Part shown: one piece after another, positions 32,943 through 41,619 of the stretch
Layout: every line of letters begins with the position of its first letter
How positions within the stretch are numbered: the stretch's first letter is position 1
Assembly: GCA_035528435.1 (NCBI GenBank)
Contig: DATKYN010000007.1
Coordinates: 1 to 64,000, forward strand
DNA length: 64,000 bases
Reading direction: 5' to 3'
DNA from: SG8-40 sp035528435
Lineage (GTDB): Bacteria > Pseudomonadota > Gammaproteobacteria > Burkholderiales > Eutrophovitaceae
Program-made: the position numbers and the translations under genes
The notes under the pieces: generated by a model
What the model was told of the DNA's origin: nothing
Seen by the model: the letters and a program-made list of their open reading frames with translations, nothing else
Databases searched by the model: none

Positions 32943-33794
32943 CTATTGCTGAGCGACGCGATAGGGGTCGAGCAGTCTGGAGCCGGCGTCGATGCCGAAC
33001 CTGTATTGCATGTTCTCGCCGCGTACCAGATGAACCTCCGGTTCACGTGCGATCACCCGGAACGTCGCGCTTTCGCCATCGCTAAACCGAACGATAATGC
33101 GTTGGCCGCGCGGTTCCCCTTTGTATGGCGTGACGGATAGTGCTGAGGCAAGCTTCCACTCGGCGACCCACACATTCAGTTCGTCCGGAGACGGCGAGAC
33201 GTCGCCGCCCATCGGGGGTGTGCCCTGAATCGACCACGTACCTTTGTCGTTTTGAATGGCTTGCCACTCTCCAAAATCGTATTCCACCGGCTTCTCGTGA
33301 TCGGCAAGCAACTTGGGGCTGATCAGTTGGGCACCACCGGTCGGCAAACTGTAGCCATGATAGGTACGCACCAGGTAAACACGCTCGCCGCTGGCAAGGT
33401 ACTGTTCATTGGTGATTTCGTTGATGTTGCCAAACGCAAAAAACTGATCGTTCAATGTGACCCGTATCGGTGCGGGATCGAGTCCGTAGCGAGCCAGATT
33501 CTCAGCTGGAAACTCGTCGGACGCGGTTGCCATGGTGAGGTCCAGCAGGCGATCAACCTGCAGCGGTTCGGCAAGCGTTTGATAGGGGCGCGTCATGAAC
33601 CATGATCCATGGCGCTTTTCCAGCCGGAAGTCGAGGTTGTCGCGCTCCAGGCGTATCTGGTTGATCTCATCGCGCTTGAGTTGTGTCAGCAGGATCTTCT
33701 GTTCTTCCTCCGCTGTCGGCCGGAAATAAGCAAACAGACCAAGCGTGACCAGCGCTAGCAGCAGGACCAGATTCAATATCAGTCTTGACTTCAC
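32943..33794 (-). CDS. DUF4340 membrane-anchored protein of Gld-type ABC operon
   Basis: A 283-residue protein with an N-terminal membrane helix (about residues 5-24, ILNLVLLLALVTLGLFAYF) and a long extracytoplasmic domain of DUF4340 type (LRLERDNLDFRLEKR-like start, then GSWFMTRPYQTLAEP and VDRLLDLTMATASDEF). I chose GTG at 33794, which overlaps the gldG-like stop (GTGA), over a GTG at 33812. The family follows gldG in many proteobacterial operons. Its function is unknown; it may be an accessory subunit on the outer face. Confidence 0.7.
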   Translation of the reverse strand: MKSRLILNLVLLLALVTLGLFAYFRPTAEEEQKILLTQLKRDEINQIRLERDNLDFRLEKRHGSWFMTRPYQTLAEPLQVDRLLDLTMATASDEFPAENLARYGLDPAPIRVTLNDQFFAFGNINEITNEQYLASGERVYLVRTYHGYSLPTGGAQLISPKLLADHEKPVEYDFGEWQAIQNDKGTWSIQGTPPMGGDVSPSPDELNVWVAEWKLASALSVTPYKGEPRGQRIIVRFSDGESATFRVIAREPEVHLVRGENMQYRFGIDAGSRLLDPYRVAQQ

Positions 33795-35134
33795 GATCTG
33801 CGCCGTTTCCACCAGATAACGCCGCCACTGATCAGAAATCCGAGCGGCAGAAATATCAGGAAGCCAAAGCTGATCAGCACCATCGCCGTGCGTGATAACT
33901 CGAGCGACATGTCAATCCGTGTCTTTGGCTCGATGGTGATCAGTGAGTCATCCCCAGCCAGCCAGTTCATGACGTTAATGCCCAGGTCCAAATTGCCGAG
34001 CAGGCCCACGAACTGGTTCGAAAAGCTCTTGGATGTGCCGATCACGACGACGCGCTGCTTCTTGTTGCCGACGTCTCGTTCGAGCGCGCCGGCAACCGTA
34101 ATTGGCCCGCGAACATCACTGTCCGGGTCAAAGCGTGCATTGCGCAGCTCGCTTGTCTCCAGCCAGGCGCCATCCGATGTTTCGATCAGTGGCGTAAAGT
34201 GAAATGCGCTTGAATCGAAAGGTGCGATGCGCCGGGCGTAAGGGAAAACCGTGTTGCTTTCCATGCGGTCCATGATCGGATGCTCGGCATAGGCGGATGC
34301 CAGCGAAAACGAAGCGGGAAGCCGCTGCACTGCCGCTGAAGGATCAATGACAACCCCGTCGATCAAATCAAGACCGAGAAACTCGGCGACGCCATCCATA
34401 CCGCGCAGCGACTCATAATCAGCCAGCCATAGCAGGTTACCGCCATCTTCCAGATACCTGATGATGCGATTGACTTCTCCCGGGAGCAGGTCAACACGCG
34501 GACCGGCAATAATCAGAACGGATGTGTTATGAGGTACGTCCTGGGCAACGGCAAAATTGACTGTTACCGTCTGAAATCCCTTGGACCCCAGTTGGGCTCC
34601 GAAATCACCCAGATCGAAATTCGCGGTGCCGTCCAGCTTGCCTTCGCCGTGCCCGTCAAGGTTGCTTATCAGCCGCTCTGACGAGCGCATCAGGCGCAAC
34701 AAGAGATTGATCAACTCCTGTTCGTTTAGCGTCCTGAGACTGTCACTGCGGCCATTGAGCTCAATCACGAGTTCGCCATTGACGCGTACTCCGGCTTCAT
34801 TGGCCGCGACGGGGTCTTCCCGGGGGTCGATGAAGGTGAGTGAAATGTCATCCTTGGCGCGCTGATACGGTCTGATGAAATCCTGAATCGGCCGGCGCAA
34901 GTCGCCTTCAGCGTCAGCTGTCGCGAACGCCCTGATTTCGACTGGTCCGGAAATCTGCGCGAGCACATTGGTGGAGGCTTCGGACAGGGTATTGCGTTTA
35001 CTCTGCGTAAGGTCCCAGACCGTCTTGATATCACTCGTCAAATAGGCAATGGCTGCAACCAGGGCAATTATCAGGACCAGGAACAGACTATTCTGGGCCA
35101 GAACTTGGAGGCGGTGTCGGGTGTTCATCTTCAT
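33791..35134 (-). CDS. GldG-like ABC transporter auxiliary protein
   Basis: A 447-residue protein with one N-terminal helix (about residues 12-32) and one C-terminal helix (about 418-440) ending in WWKRRRS. The middle is an extracytoplasmic domain of the GldG/ABC-transporter-auxiliary type (ISGPVEIRAFATAD, YLEDGGNLLWLADYES, VVVIGTSKSFSNQFV). In Bacteroidetes GldG works with GldA/GldF in gliding; in proteobacteria the role is unknown. Four-base overlaps join it to the permease before it and, with the chosen start, to the DUF4340 gene after it. Confidence 0.78.
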   Translation of the reverse strand: MKMNTRHRLQVLAQNSLFLVLIIALVAAIAYLTSDIKTVWDLTQSKRNTLSEASTNVLAQISGPVEIRAFATADAEGDLRRPIQDFIRPYQRAKDDISLTFIDPREDPVAANEAGVRVNGELVIELNGRSDSLRTLNEQELINLLLRLMRSSERLISNLDGHGEGKLDGTANFDLGDFGAQLGSKGFQTVTVNFAVAQDVPHNTSVLIIAGPRVDLLPGEVNRIIRYLEDGGNLLWLADYESLRGMDGVAEFLGLDLIDGVVIDPSAAVQRLPASFSLASAYAEHPIMDRMESNTVFPYARRIAPFDSSAFHFTPLIETSDGAWLETSELRNARFDPDSDVRGPITVAGALERDVGNKKQRVVVIGTSKSFSNQFVGLLGNLDLGINVMNWLAGDDSLITIEPKTRIDMSLELSRTAMVLISFGFLIFLPLGFLISGGVIWWKRRRS

Positions 35135-35874
35135 GCGTGTAAACGATCGGAATCAAGGCGGCGAATGGACAGGATGATGAAGGTCACGGTCAGCAGCCCG
35201 AAGTAGATCAAGTCGGTTACCGCAATCGAACCATTCATGAACCCTTCGAAGTGTTTGAGCAGCGACAGCAGATGCAACCAGCTTTCTGGATCGGATGCCG
35301 CGATGTTGATGATCCACAGCCCCAGAAAAACTGCCAGCGACAATACCGCCGCAACAACCGGATGCGTGGTCAGGCAGGAGATGAACAGCCCTATTGCGGC
35401 AAAACTGCATCCAAGCAGGAACAGCCCGACAAGGTTGGCGACGAGCAGTCCCGAATCAATGGCACCACCGGCAAGCACTGAAAGCGCCATCAGCGAAATC
35501 AGCAGGTTTATCAGCAGCAGGAAAACCACCATTGCAAGATATTTCCCGAGAACGATCTGCGTCATGGAAACAGGTGCTGACATCAGCAATGCCATTGTCT
35601 GATTGCGGCGCTCTTCGGAAATCAGTCGCATGGTCAACAGCGGAACCGACATTAGCAATACCATCGATGCGACGCCAAACATCGGGACGATGGCAATTTC
35701 GGTCAGGCCCGGGGCATTGGGCGTACGCGCCAGTTGCGCTTGTACCATCAGAAAACCGTCAATTTGCTTGAGAAAAATCAGCGCCAGAACAAACTGCAGG
35801 AACGCCAATACGACCCATGCGAGCGGTGACGCGAACATGGAGCGTAATTCCTTGCCGGCTATGGTGAAAATCAT
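35131..35874 (-). CDS. ABC transporter permease, GldF-like
   Basis: A 247-residue ABC-2 type permease with six membrane helices. The start MIFTIAGKELRSMFASPLAW is typical, and RLISEERRNQTMALLMSAPV is the conserved cytoplasmic loop of GldF/NosY-type permeases. It overlaps the ATPase gene before it and the gldG-like gene after it by four bases each. The substrate is not known. Confidence 0.82.
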   Translation of the reverse strand: MIFTIAGKELRSMFASPLAWVVLAFLQFVLALIFLKQIDGFLMVQAQLARTPNAPGLTEIAIVPMFGVASMVLLMSVPLLTMRLISEERRNQTMALLMSAPVSMTQIVLGKYLAMVVFLLLINLLISLMALSVLAGGAIDSGLLVANLVGLFLLGCSFAAIGLFISCLTTHPVVAAVLSLAVFLGLWIINIAASDPESWLHLLSLLKHFEGFMNGSIAVTDLIYFGLLTVTFIILSIRRLDSDRLHA

Positions 35875-36872
35875 GTCGTCGTCTCCGTACTCTGGTCGGC
35901 GCCAGCGGTTGATTCCGCTTCGTTCGGCTCGGCATTGTCCTGTCGCGTGAGATGTACGAATACTTCCTCGACGCTGGCTTGTGCCGGCGATAACTGGAAC
36001 AGCCCCCAGTCATGCTCCACGCACGTTCGCACGAGCTGATCGGTGGGGTCCTGGCCCGGCTGCGACATCACACGAAACACGCCGTCCCGCAATTTTTCTG
36101 CGCGCGCTGGCGCCACAGCGGAAGCCAGATCTTCATGCGGAGGCGGGCGGCGCAACGAGACCTGCAGCGAATGGCCGCCGCGGAACTGGTGAAGCCCCGA
36201 TATGGCGTCAGCAAATACCACTTTACCGCGGTGCAGAATCTGAACGCGATCGCAAATCGCCTCCACTTCGGGGAGGATGTGCGTGGAAAGAATGACGCTA
36301 TGTTCGTTGCCCAGCTCACGGATCAGGGAGCGAATCTCGCGTATCTGGTTCGGGTCAAGGCCGACTGTGGGCTCATCGAGGATGACGACATCCGGGTCAT
36401 GGATGATGGCCTGGGCAATGCCGACGCGTTGCTGATAACCCTTGGATAAGGAGCCGATCAGCCTGCGCCCCATGTCCGATAGCCCGCTACGAAGCTTGGC
36501 GCGATCGACTGCGCGACCAAGCTCGGTTTTTTTGACCTTGTGTAATCGCCCTGCCAGTCGAAGATATTCATCCACCCTCAAATCCTTATATAGAGGAGGG
36601 ACTTCGGGCAGATAACCGATTCTGGCTTTGGCCGCGGTCGGTCTTTCGATCAGATCAATTCCGCATACGTTGACCGATCCTGCGCTCGGAGCCAGATTTC
36701 CGGTAATCATTTTCATCGTGGTCGTCTTGCCGGCGCCGTTCGGGCCCAGCAGACCGACAATCTCGCCGCGCCTCAATTCCAGCGATACGTCGTCGACAGC
36801 CAGATTGGTGCCGTAACGGCGCGACAATCCGGTGGCGGCCAGAGTGACTTCATGGCTCGCTGTATTGCTCAT
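35871..36872 (-). CDS. ABC transporter ATP-binding protein, GldA-like
   Basis: A 333-residue ABC ATPase. Walker A is GPNGAGKTT, the Q-loop lies in YLPEVPPLYKDL, the signature reads SLSKGYQQRV, and Walker B is VVILDEPTVGLDPNQ. The C-terminal extension of about 100 residues is typical of GldA/NosF-type exporters. ATG at 36872 (MSNTASHEVTL) was preferred to an upstream frame reaching 37007. First gene of the ATPase-permease-GldG-DUF4340-mutM unit, divergent from the TPR lipoprotein gene. Confidence 0.85.
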   Translation of the reverse strand: MSNTASHEVTLAATGLSRRYGTNLAVDDVSLELRRGEIVGLLGPNGAGKTTTMKMITGNLAPSAGSVNVCGIDLIERPTAAKARIGYLPEVPPLYKDLRVDEYLRLAGRLHKVKKTELGRAVDRAKLRSGLSDMGRRLIGSLSKGYQQRVGIAQAIIHDPDVVILDEPTVGLDPNQIREIRSLIRELGNEHSVILSTHILPEVEAICDRVQILHRGKVVFADAISGLHQFRGGHSLQVSLRRPPPHEDLASAVAPARAEKLRDGVFRVMSQPGQDPTDQLVRTCVEHDWGLFQLSPAQASVEEVFVHLTRQDNAEPNEAESTAGADQSTETTT

Positions 36873-37065
36873 GCTTGTCTCGATTCTTTCGGGAAAACGG
36901 GTTTGCAATCTGAACGAAGAGTTATGCCGGGAGTCGCCGTGCAATGACCAGTATAACGATGCCAGACACTTGCTCGGGAACCATCGGTCTCTTGTGATGG
37001 CTGCCAAATATACCTAAACTCGACTCACGATTGAAGGGATTCCGGCGTGTGGCCTTGAATTGTCA

Positions 37066-37094
37066 TTGCCGGAAACCTGCTTCGCTCCTAATTG
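37066..37094 (+). promoter_or_regulatory. Predicted promoter for TPR-lolB-ispE
   Basis: TTGCCG (37066-37071) and TAATTG (37089-37094) are 17 bases apart, 18 bases before the TPR gene start. An inverted repeat TTCCGGC / GCCGGAA (37040-37046 and 37068-37074) overlaps the -35. Prediction by eye only. Confidence 0.35.
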
Positions 37095-37112
37095 ATAAGG
37101 CGATTCGGTTAA

Positions 37113-38888
37113 ATGTTCATGCGCTATTTTGTGTTGCTTTTCGTTACGCTGTTCGCAGCCTTGAACGCCGCGTGCGCGCAGACTTCGAATCAACCGCACA
37201 GTTCTGCTGATGGCTCGATGGTGGCACAGCACGATGAAAATGAGAGTCTGGACGAGCGGGTTCGGCGGGTTCTGGGCAAGTCGCCCGTTGCCGCCAACAG
37301 TGATCTCGATTCCGAATTGTTCTTCAAGTTCCTGGTGGCCGAGATAGCCGGGCAGCGTGGTGACGTAGCTCTGGCTAGCGAAACGTATGCTGAGCTCGCG
37401 CGCGCTTCCCGCGATGCCAGGGTGGCCCGGCGCGCGACCGAAATCTCCCTGTATGCGAAACGAACCGATTTGGCACTGCAAAGCGCCCGGATCTGGCACG
37501 ACGCCGATCCGGAATCGTTGGCGGCGCTACGCACGCTTGCCGATCTGCTGATCCAGGCCGGGGAGCTTGATGCTGCACGTCCCCTGATCGCAGAGGTCCT
37601 GGCGAAAGCACCGGAAGGCCCCGCGGCGAGCCTGATGCAGTTGTATCAAGTATGCTCGAACCATCCCGACCGGCAAGCAGTTCAAACACTCATACGGGAT
37701 TTGACCACTCCGTATGCCGGCTTGCCCGAGGCGCAATATGCTCTTGCCCAGGCAACATTTGCCGCTGGAGATCTCAAGCAGGCGCTCCGATCGGCCGATC
37801 AGGCGCTAAATCTGCGCCCGGACTGGCAGCAGGGCGCCTTGTTGAAGGCGCATCTGCTTGGGCAAACAGACCGCAGCGAGGCGATTGCGTACATGCAGGC
37901 TTTCCTGCAGGCATACCCTGATGCCGTTGACGTTCGGCTCAACTACGCTCGCGCACTGGTCTCCGAGCGACGCTATGCAGAAGCCAAAGGCGAGTTTCAG
38001 ACGCTTCTGGCGACCAACCCCAAGAATGCGAATCTGGCGTTCACGCTGGGTTTGCTATCGGCACAAATCGGGGATGCCCCGGCTGCCGACCAGCAGTTCA
38101 GAAGCGCGCTGTCGCTTGGATACGGCGACCCCGATTCCGTCTACTTTCAGCTTGGGCAGATTAATGAGAAGCTCGAGCGGCCGGATGAGGCGGCGCGCTG
38201 GTATCGCTCGGTTCAGGCGGGTGACCAGTTCGTGGCCGCGCAGTCGCGGTACGCGCTGATGCTGGCCAGAAATGACGGAGTGGAACAAGCGCGGCTGTAT
38301 CTTCATTCTCTGGATGTACTCGACGACAACCAGCGCGTGCAGCTGATACAGGCTGAGGCGCACATGCTGCGCGAGGTTCGCGAATACCGGCAGTCCTATG
38401 CGGTGCTTCAGCAAGCCCTGGATGAGCGTCCGGAGCATCGGGCGCTTCTTTATGATGTCGCACTTGCGGCAGAAAAAGTTGACAGGCTCGATGTGGCCGA
38501 GGAGCAGCTTCTGAGATTGATTGCCCTCGAGCCCGATAGCGCTCAGGCATACAACGCACTCGGCTACACGCTGGCGGACCGCACCGAACGCTTCGACGAA
38601 GCGCGGGATTACATCGTCAAAGCGCTTGCGCTTGCGCCGGACGATCCTTTCATTCTGGACAGTATGGGATGGGTCGAATACCGCCTGGGGAATAATCAGG
38701 AAGGCATACGATATTTGCGGCGTGCCTATGAAATCCAGCCCGACCCGGAAATTGCCGCTCACCTGGGAGAGGTGTTGTGGGTCAGCGGGGCAGAGGAAGA
38801 GGCGAGGCAGATTTGGCATGAAACGGCTAGCCAGCATCCGGGCAACGAAACACTACAGCAAGTCATGCGGGAGTTCCTTGGTAGTTGA
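37113..38888 (+). CDS. Tetratricopeptide-repeat lipoprotein upstream of lolB
   Basis: A 591-residue protein with signal MRYFVLLFVTLFAALNAAC, a lipoprotein-type cleavage before Cys21. About a dozen TPR units then run almost to the C-terminus (for instance DAVDVRLNYARALVSERRYAEAKGEFQ, here read in pieces, and AYNALGYTLADRTERFDEARDY). It is expected at the outer membrane facing the periplasm. Proteins like this precede lolB in Pseudomonas-type genomes, and its function is not established. Its end overlaps lolB by 11 bases. Confidence 0.8.
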   Translation: MFMRYFVLLFVTLFAALNAACAQTSNQPHSSADGSMVAQHDENESLDERVRRVLGKSPVAANSDLDSELFFKFLVAEIAGQRGDVALASETYAELARASRDARVARRATEISLYAKRTDLALQSARIWHDADPESLAALRTLADLLIQAGELDAARPLIAEVLAKAPEGPAASLMQLYQVCSNHPDRQAVQTLIRDLTTPYAGLPEAQYALAQATFAAGDLKQALRSADQALNLRPDWQQGALLKAHLLGQTDRSEAIAYMQAFLQAYPDAVDVRLNYARALVSERRYAEAKGEFQTLLATNPKNANLAFTLGLLSAQIGDAPAADQQFRSALSLGYGDPDSVYFQLGQINEKLERPDEAARWYRSVQAGDQFVAAQSRYALMLARNDGVEQARLYLHSLDVLDDNQRVQLIQAEAHMLREVREYRQSYAVLQQALDERPEHRALLYDVALAAEKVDRLDVAEEQLLRLIALEPDSAQAYNALGYTLADRTERFDEARDYIVKALALAPDDPFILDSMGWVEYRLGNNQEGIRYLRRAYEIQPDPEIAAHLGEVLWVSGAEEEARQIWHETASQHPGNETLQQVMREFLGS

Positions 38889-39465
38889 CGCAGTACCGCG
38901 TTTGCGGTCCTGGATAGCCGTTGCAGCCATAGCGCTGCTGAGCGCATGCGCATCGAAACCGCCGATTCTGCCGCCAGGTGAGGTGTCGGTTGAGCGGTTC
39001 GAACTCAGTGGGCGTGTTGCTGTGAAGCTGGACGGGAGTGGCCATTCCGCACGAATGCGATGGCTGCACTATCCTGAATCCGACGCGATCTGGCTGTACT
39101 CACCAATTGGATCGACAATCGCCACGCTGAATGCCGACGCCGAATCAGCGACACTGGTTACGGCACGCAAGGAGACTTTTCGGTCGGAAAACGTGCAGGC
39201 GCTGACCCGTGAGATCCTCGGCTGGGACCTGCCGCTGCCAGGTCTGCAACACTGGGTGCTCGGGCGTGTCGACCCGGCAATGCCCGTCAGGGAGGTCAAA
39301 CGCGATGATCAGTCGCGCATTACACGGCTGGTCCAGGGTGACTGGCAAATCGATTTCGCTGGTTACGAGGACGGCGGTACATTGCCCCGGTCGCTGCTGC
39401 TGAATTTCGCGAATTTGCGCCTGCGTCTTGTGATCGACCGCTGGAATCTCGCTTTACCGGGCTAA
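38878..39465 (+). CDS. lolB: Outer-membrane lipoprotein receptor LolB
   Basis: A 195-residue lipoprotein: signal VPRLRSWIAVAAIALLSAC, then the LolB beta-barrel (FELSGRVAVKLDG, ARMRWLHYPESDAIWLYSPIG, LTREILGWDLPLPGLQHWVLG). LolB accepts lipoproteins from LolA and inserts them in the outer membrane. There is no ATG near the start. TTG at 38878 has GGGAG four bases before it, overlaps the TPR gene and gives a proper signal peptide. ispE starts on the last base of its stop. Confidence 0.9.
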   Translation: MVVDAVPRLRSWIAVAAIALLSACASKPPILPPGEVSVERFELSGRVAVKLDGSGHSARMRWLHYPESDAIWLYSPIGSTIATLNADAESATLVTARKETFRSENVQALTREILGWDLPLPGLQHWVLGRVDPAMPVREVKRDDQSRITRLVQGDWQIDFAGYEDGGTLPRSLLLNFANLRLRLVIDRWNLALPG

Positions 39466-40307
39466 TGAAAGCCGGTTTCTCGTACTATCCGGCTCCGGCA
39501 AAGCTGAATCTGTTTCTGCATGTTACCGGCCGGCGTGCTGATGGTTACCATTTTCTGCAGACCGTCTTCCGGTTTGTCGACTATGGCGACGAGGTTGGTT
39601 TTTGCGTGCGCCAGGACGGTGAAATCACTCGAGTAGGCGTGGCTGGTGGTATCGCGGAGGAAGAGGATCTGACGCTGCGCGCTGCTCGTTTGCTGCGACT
39701 GAAGACGGGTAGCCGGCTGGGCGTTGACATCGACCTGATCAAGCGGCTGCCGGTGGGCGGCGGCCTGGGCGGTGGCAGCTCGGATGCAGCAACCACGCTA
39801 ATCGTTCTGAACCGTTTGTGGGCGACTGGCTTGTCGGCCCAACGATTGCAGACCCTTGCCTTGCAACTCGGTGCAGATGTTCCGGTTTTTGTTTTTGGCC
39901 GCACCGCGTTTGCAGAAGGAATTGGTGAACGCCTTCAGGCGTTCCATGCCGATCCCGCCTGGTACCTGGTTGTCGTGCCCCAAGTCGCGGTTTCCACAGC
40001 AGAAATCTTCGCCGCTCCTGAATTGACACGCAATACCAAAGCCATCAAAATAGCGGCCGTTTCGATTTCCGGTGGTCGTAACGATTTGGCGCCTGTAGCG
40101 TGCAAACGTTACCCCGAAATCGCTCGCTGTCTGCAGTGGCTTGGGCAATTCGGCAAGGCGGCGATGAGTGGTTCCGGAGCCAGTGTGTTCGTTGCCTTCG
40201 ATAGCGAGCCGTTGGCACGTTCTGCCCTTGGTGAGCTGCCGCCGGGTATGGATGGTTTCGTGGCGCGGGGTCTGGATCGGCACCCTTTGTATGTCGAGTC
40301 TGACTGA
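39465..40307 (+). CDS. ispE: 4-diphosphocytidyl-2-C-methyl-D-erythritol kinase IspE
   Basis: A 280-residue GHMP kinase of the MEP isoprenoid pathway. Family marks are PAPAKLNLFLHVTGRRADGYH at the start, the ATP loop LPVGGGLGGGSSDAA, and the C-terminal GKAAMSGSGASVF. It phosphorylates the 2-hydroxyl of CDP-methylerythritol. It overlaps lolB by one base. tRNA-Gln starts 20 bases after its stop. Confidence 0.96.
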   Translation: MKAGFSYYPAPAKLNLFLHVTGRRADGYHFLQTVFRFVDYGDEVGFCVRQDGEITRVGVAGGIAEEEDLTLRAARLLRLKTGSRLGVDIDLIKRLPVGGGLGGGSSDAATTLIVLNRLWATGLSAQRLQTLALQLGADVPVFVFGRTAFAEGIGERLQAFHADPAWYLVVVPQVAVSTAEIFAAPELTRNTKAIKIAAVSISGGRNDLAPVACKRYPEIARCLQWLGQFGKAAMSGSGASVFVAFDSEPLARSALGELPPGMDGFVARGLDRHPLYVESD

Positions 40308-40326
40308 AGCGCGCATTATGTTTTTT

Positions 40327-40403
40327 TGGGGAGTAGCCAAGTTGGTTAAGGCAGCGGATTTTGATTCCGCCATGCGAGGGTTCGAATCCTTCCTCCCCAG
40401 CCA
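40327..40403 (+). tRNA. tRNA-Gln (anticodon TTG)
   Basis: A full cloverleaf. The acceptor TGGGGAG pairs with CTCCCCA (40393-40399), the discriminator is G40400 and CCA is encoded. The anticodon stem is GCGGA/TCCGC with loop TTTTGAT, anticodon TTG at 40361-40363. The T-loop segment GGTTCGAATCC is present. Seven Ts run into its first base. Position between ispE and prs is conserved in Pseudomonas-type genomes. Confidence 0.97.
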
Positions 40404-40460
40404 GAAATATACGCAGACACCTCAAAGGGGAAGCGATTTCCCGCTGGGTGTCAGTTGAGG

Positions 40461-40488
40461 ACAACACGCCGCTGGAGCGGCGTGTTGT
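40461..40488 (+). terminator. Strong hairpin after tRNA-Gln
   Basis: A 12-bp perfect stem ACAACACGCCGC / GCGGCGTGTTGT with a TGGA loop, followed by GCTTTC. The T-tract is short, so it may be a processing or pausing site rather than a full terminator. It lies 39 bases before prs. Confidence 0.55.
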
Positions 40489-40527
40489 GCTTTCAGGCGT
40501 CGCAACCCGCGATGAGAAAGTTTCCTA

Positions 40528-41478
40528 ATGGCCTATGATAGTTTGATGGTGTTTACCGGCAGCGCGAACCCGGCGCTTGCGTCGGACGTCGTCAAGCACC
40601 TCAATATCCCGCTCGGCCGTGCCACGGTGAGCCGGTTTAGCGACGGTGAGGTGATGGTCGAGTTGCTTGAGAATGTGCGGGGCAAGGACACTTTCGTTCT
40701 TCAGTCAACGTGCACACCGACCAATGACAACCTGATGGAAGTGCTGCTGATGGTGGATGCGCTAAAGCGCTCCTCGGCAGGACGGATTACCGCGGCGATC
40801 CCGTATTTCGGTTATGCCCGTCAGGATCGCCGGCCGCGATCGGCGCGAGTGGCAATCAGTGCCAAGATCGTCGCCAACATGCTGCAAGCGGCTGGCGTCG
40901 ACCGGTTGCTGACGATGGACTTGCACTCCGACCAGATTCAGGGGTTTTTCGATATTCCGGTTGACAATGTTTACTCTGCGCCGATTCTTCTCGGCGATAT
41001 CTGGAAACGTGATTATCGCGATCTCGTGGTCGTCTCCCCTGATGTCGGCGGGGTGGTGCGTGCGAGGGCGCTGGCGAAACGGCTTGAGTCCGATCTGGCG
41101 ATTATCGACAAGCGCCGGCCGCGGCCCAATGTCGCAACGGTCATGAACATCATAGGAGAGGTCGAAGGCCGAACCTGTATCATCATGGATGACATGGTCG
41201 ACACCGCAAATACATTGTGCGAGGCGGCCAACGCGCTAAAGAAAGCCGGAGCGGAAAAAGTCCTTGCTTACTGTACCCATCCGGTCCTGTCAGGCAAGGC
41301 AATCGAACGAATTGGAAGTTCGGCACTGGATGAAGTCGTCGTCACCAACACAATTCCACTGAACGAACAAGCGAGCAACTGTCCGCAGATCCGGCAGCTT
41401 TCGATAGCGGAGCTGTTGGCGGAGACGATGCGGCGCATCAGTAATGAAGACTCCGTCTCGTCGCTGTTCATGGACTGA
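40528..41478 (+). CDS. prs: Ribose-phosphate pyrophosphokinase
   Basis: A 316-residue PRPP synthase, which makes PRPP from ribose 5-phosphate and ATP for nucleotide, histidine and NAD synthesis. Conserved parts are GSANPALA at the start, FSDGEVMVEL, the flexible-loop region ARQDRRPRSARV, the metal site DLHSDQIQGFF and the PRPP loop DDMVDTANTLCEAA. Length is standard. rplY follows after 141 bases. Confidence 0.97.
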   Translation: MAYDSLMVFTGSANPALASDVVKHLNIPLGRATVSRFSDGEVMVELLENVRGKDTFVLQSTCTPTNDNLMEVLLMVDALKRSSAGRITAAIPYFGYARQDRRPRSARVAISAKIVANMLQAAGVDRLLTMDLHSDQIQGFFDIPVDNVYSAPILLGDIWKRDYRDLVVVSPDVGGVVRARALAKRLESDLAIIDKRRPRPNVATVMNIIGEVEGRTCIIMDDMVDTANTLCEAANALKKAGAEKVLAYCTHPVLSGKAIERIGSSALDEVVVTNTIPLNEQASNCPQIRQLSIAELLAETMRRISNEDSVSSLFMD

Positions 41479-41528
41479 AACGGCTGATCCGTTCCTGGCT
41501 GGAGCTGCGATCAGTGGTCGCTGGTGAG

Positions 41529-41541
41529 GTTTACAGTAAAC
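41529..41541. promoter_or_regulatory. 13-base palindrome upstream of rplY
   Basis: GTTTAC-A-GTAAAC, a perfect short palindrome about 80 bases before rplY. It could be an operator or chance; no known regulator is assigned. Confidence 0.2.
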
Positions 41542-41545
41542 GAGT

Positions 41546-41568
41546 GGCGTGGTTTTGGCGCCTTTTTT
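41546..41568 (+). terminator. Weak possible terminator of prs
   Basis: GGCG / CGCC with a 9-base loop, followed by six Ts (41563-41568). Four base pairs only, so doubtful. Confidence 0.25.
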
Positions 41569-41619
41569 GAGATCGGAAACGGCTGGTCGCGGCTGGTTCC
41601 CAATTGACTGGAGAAGAGA

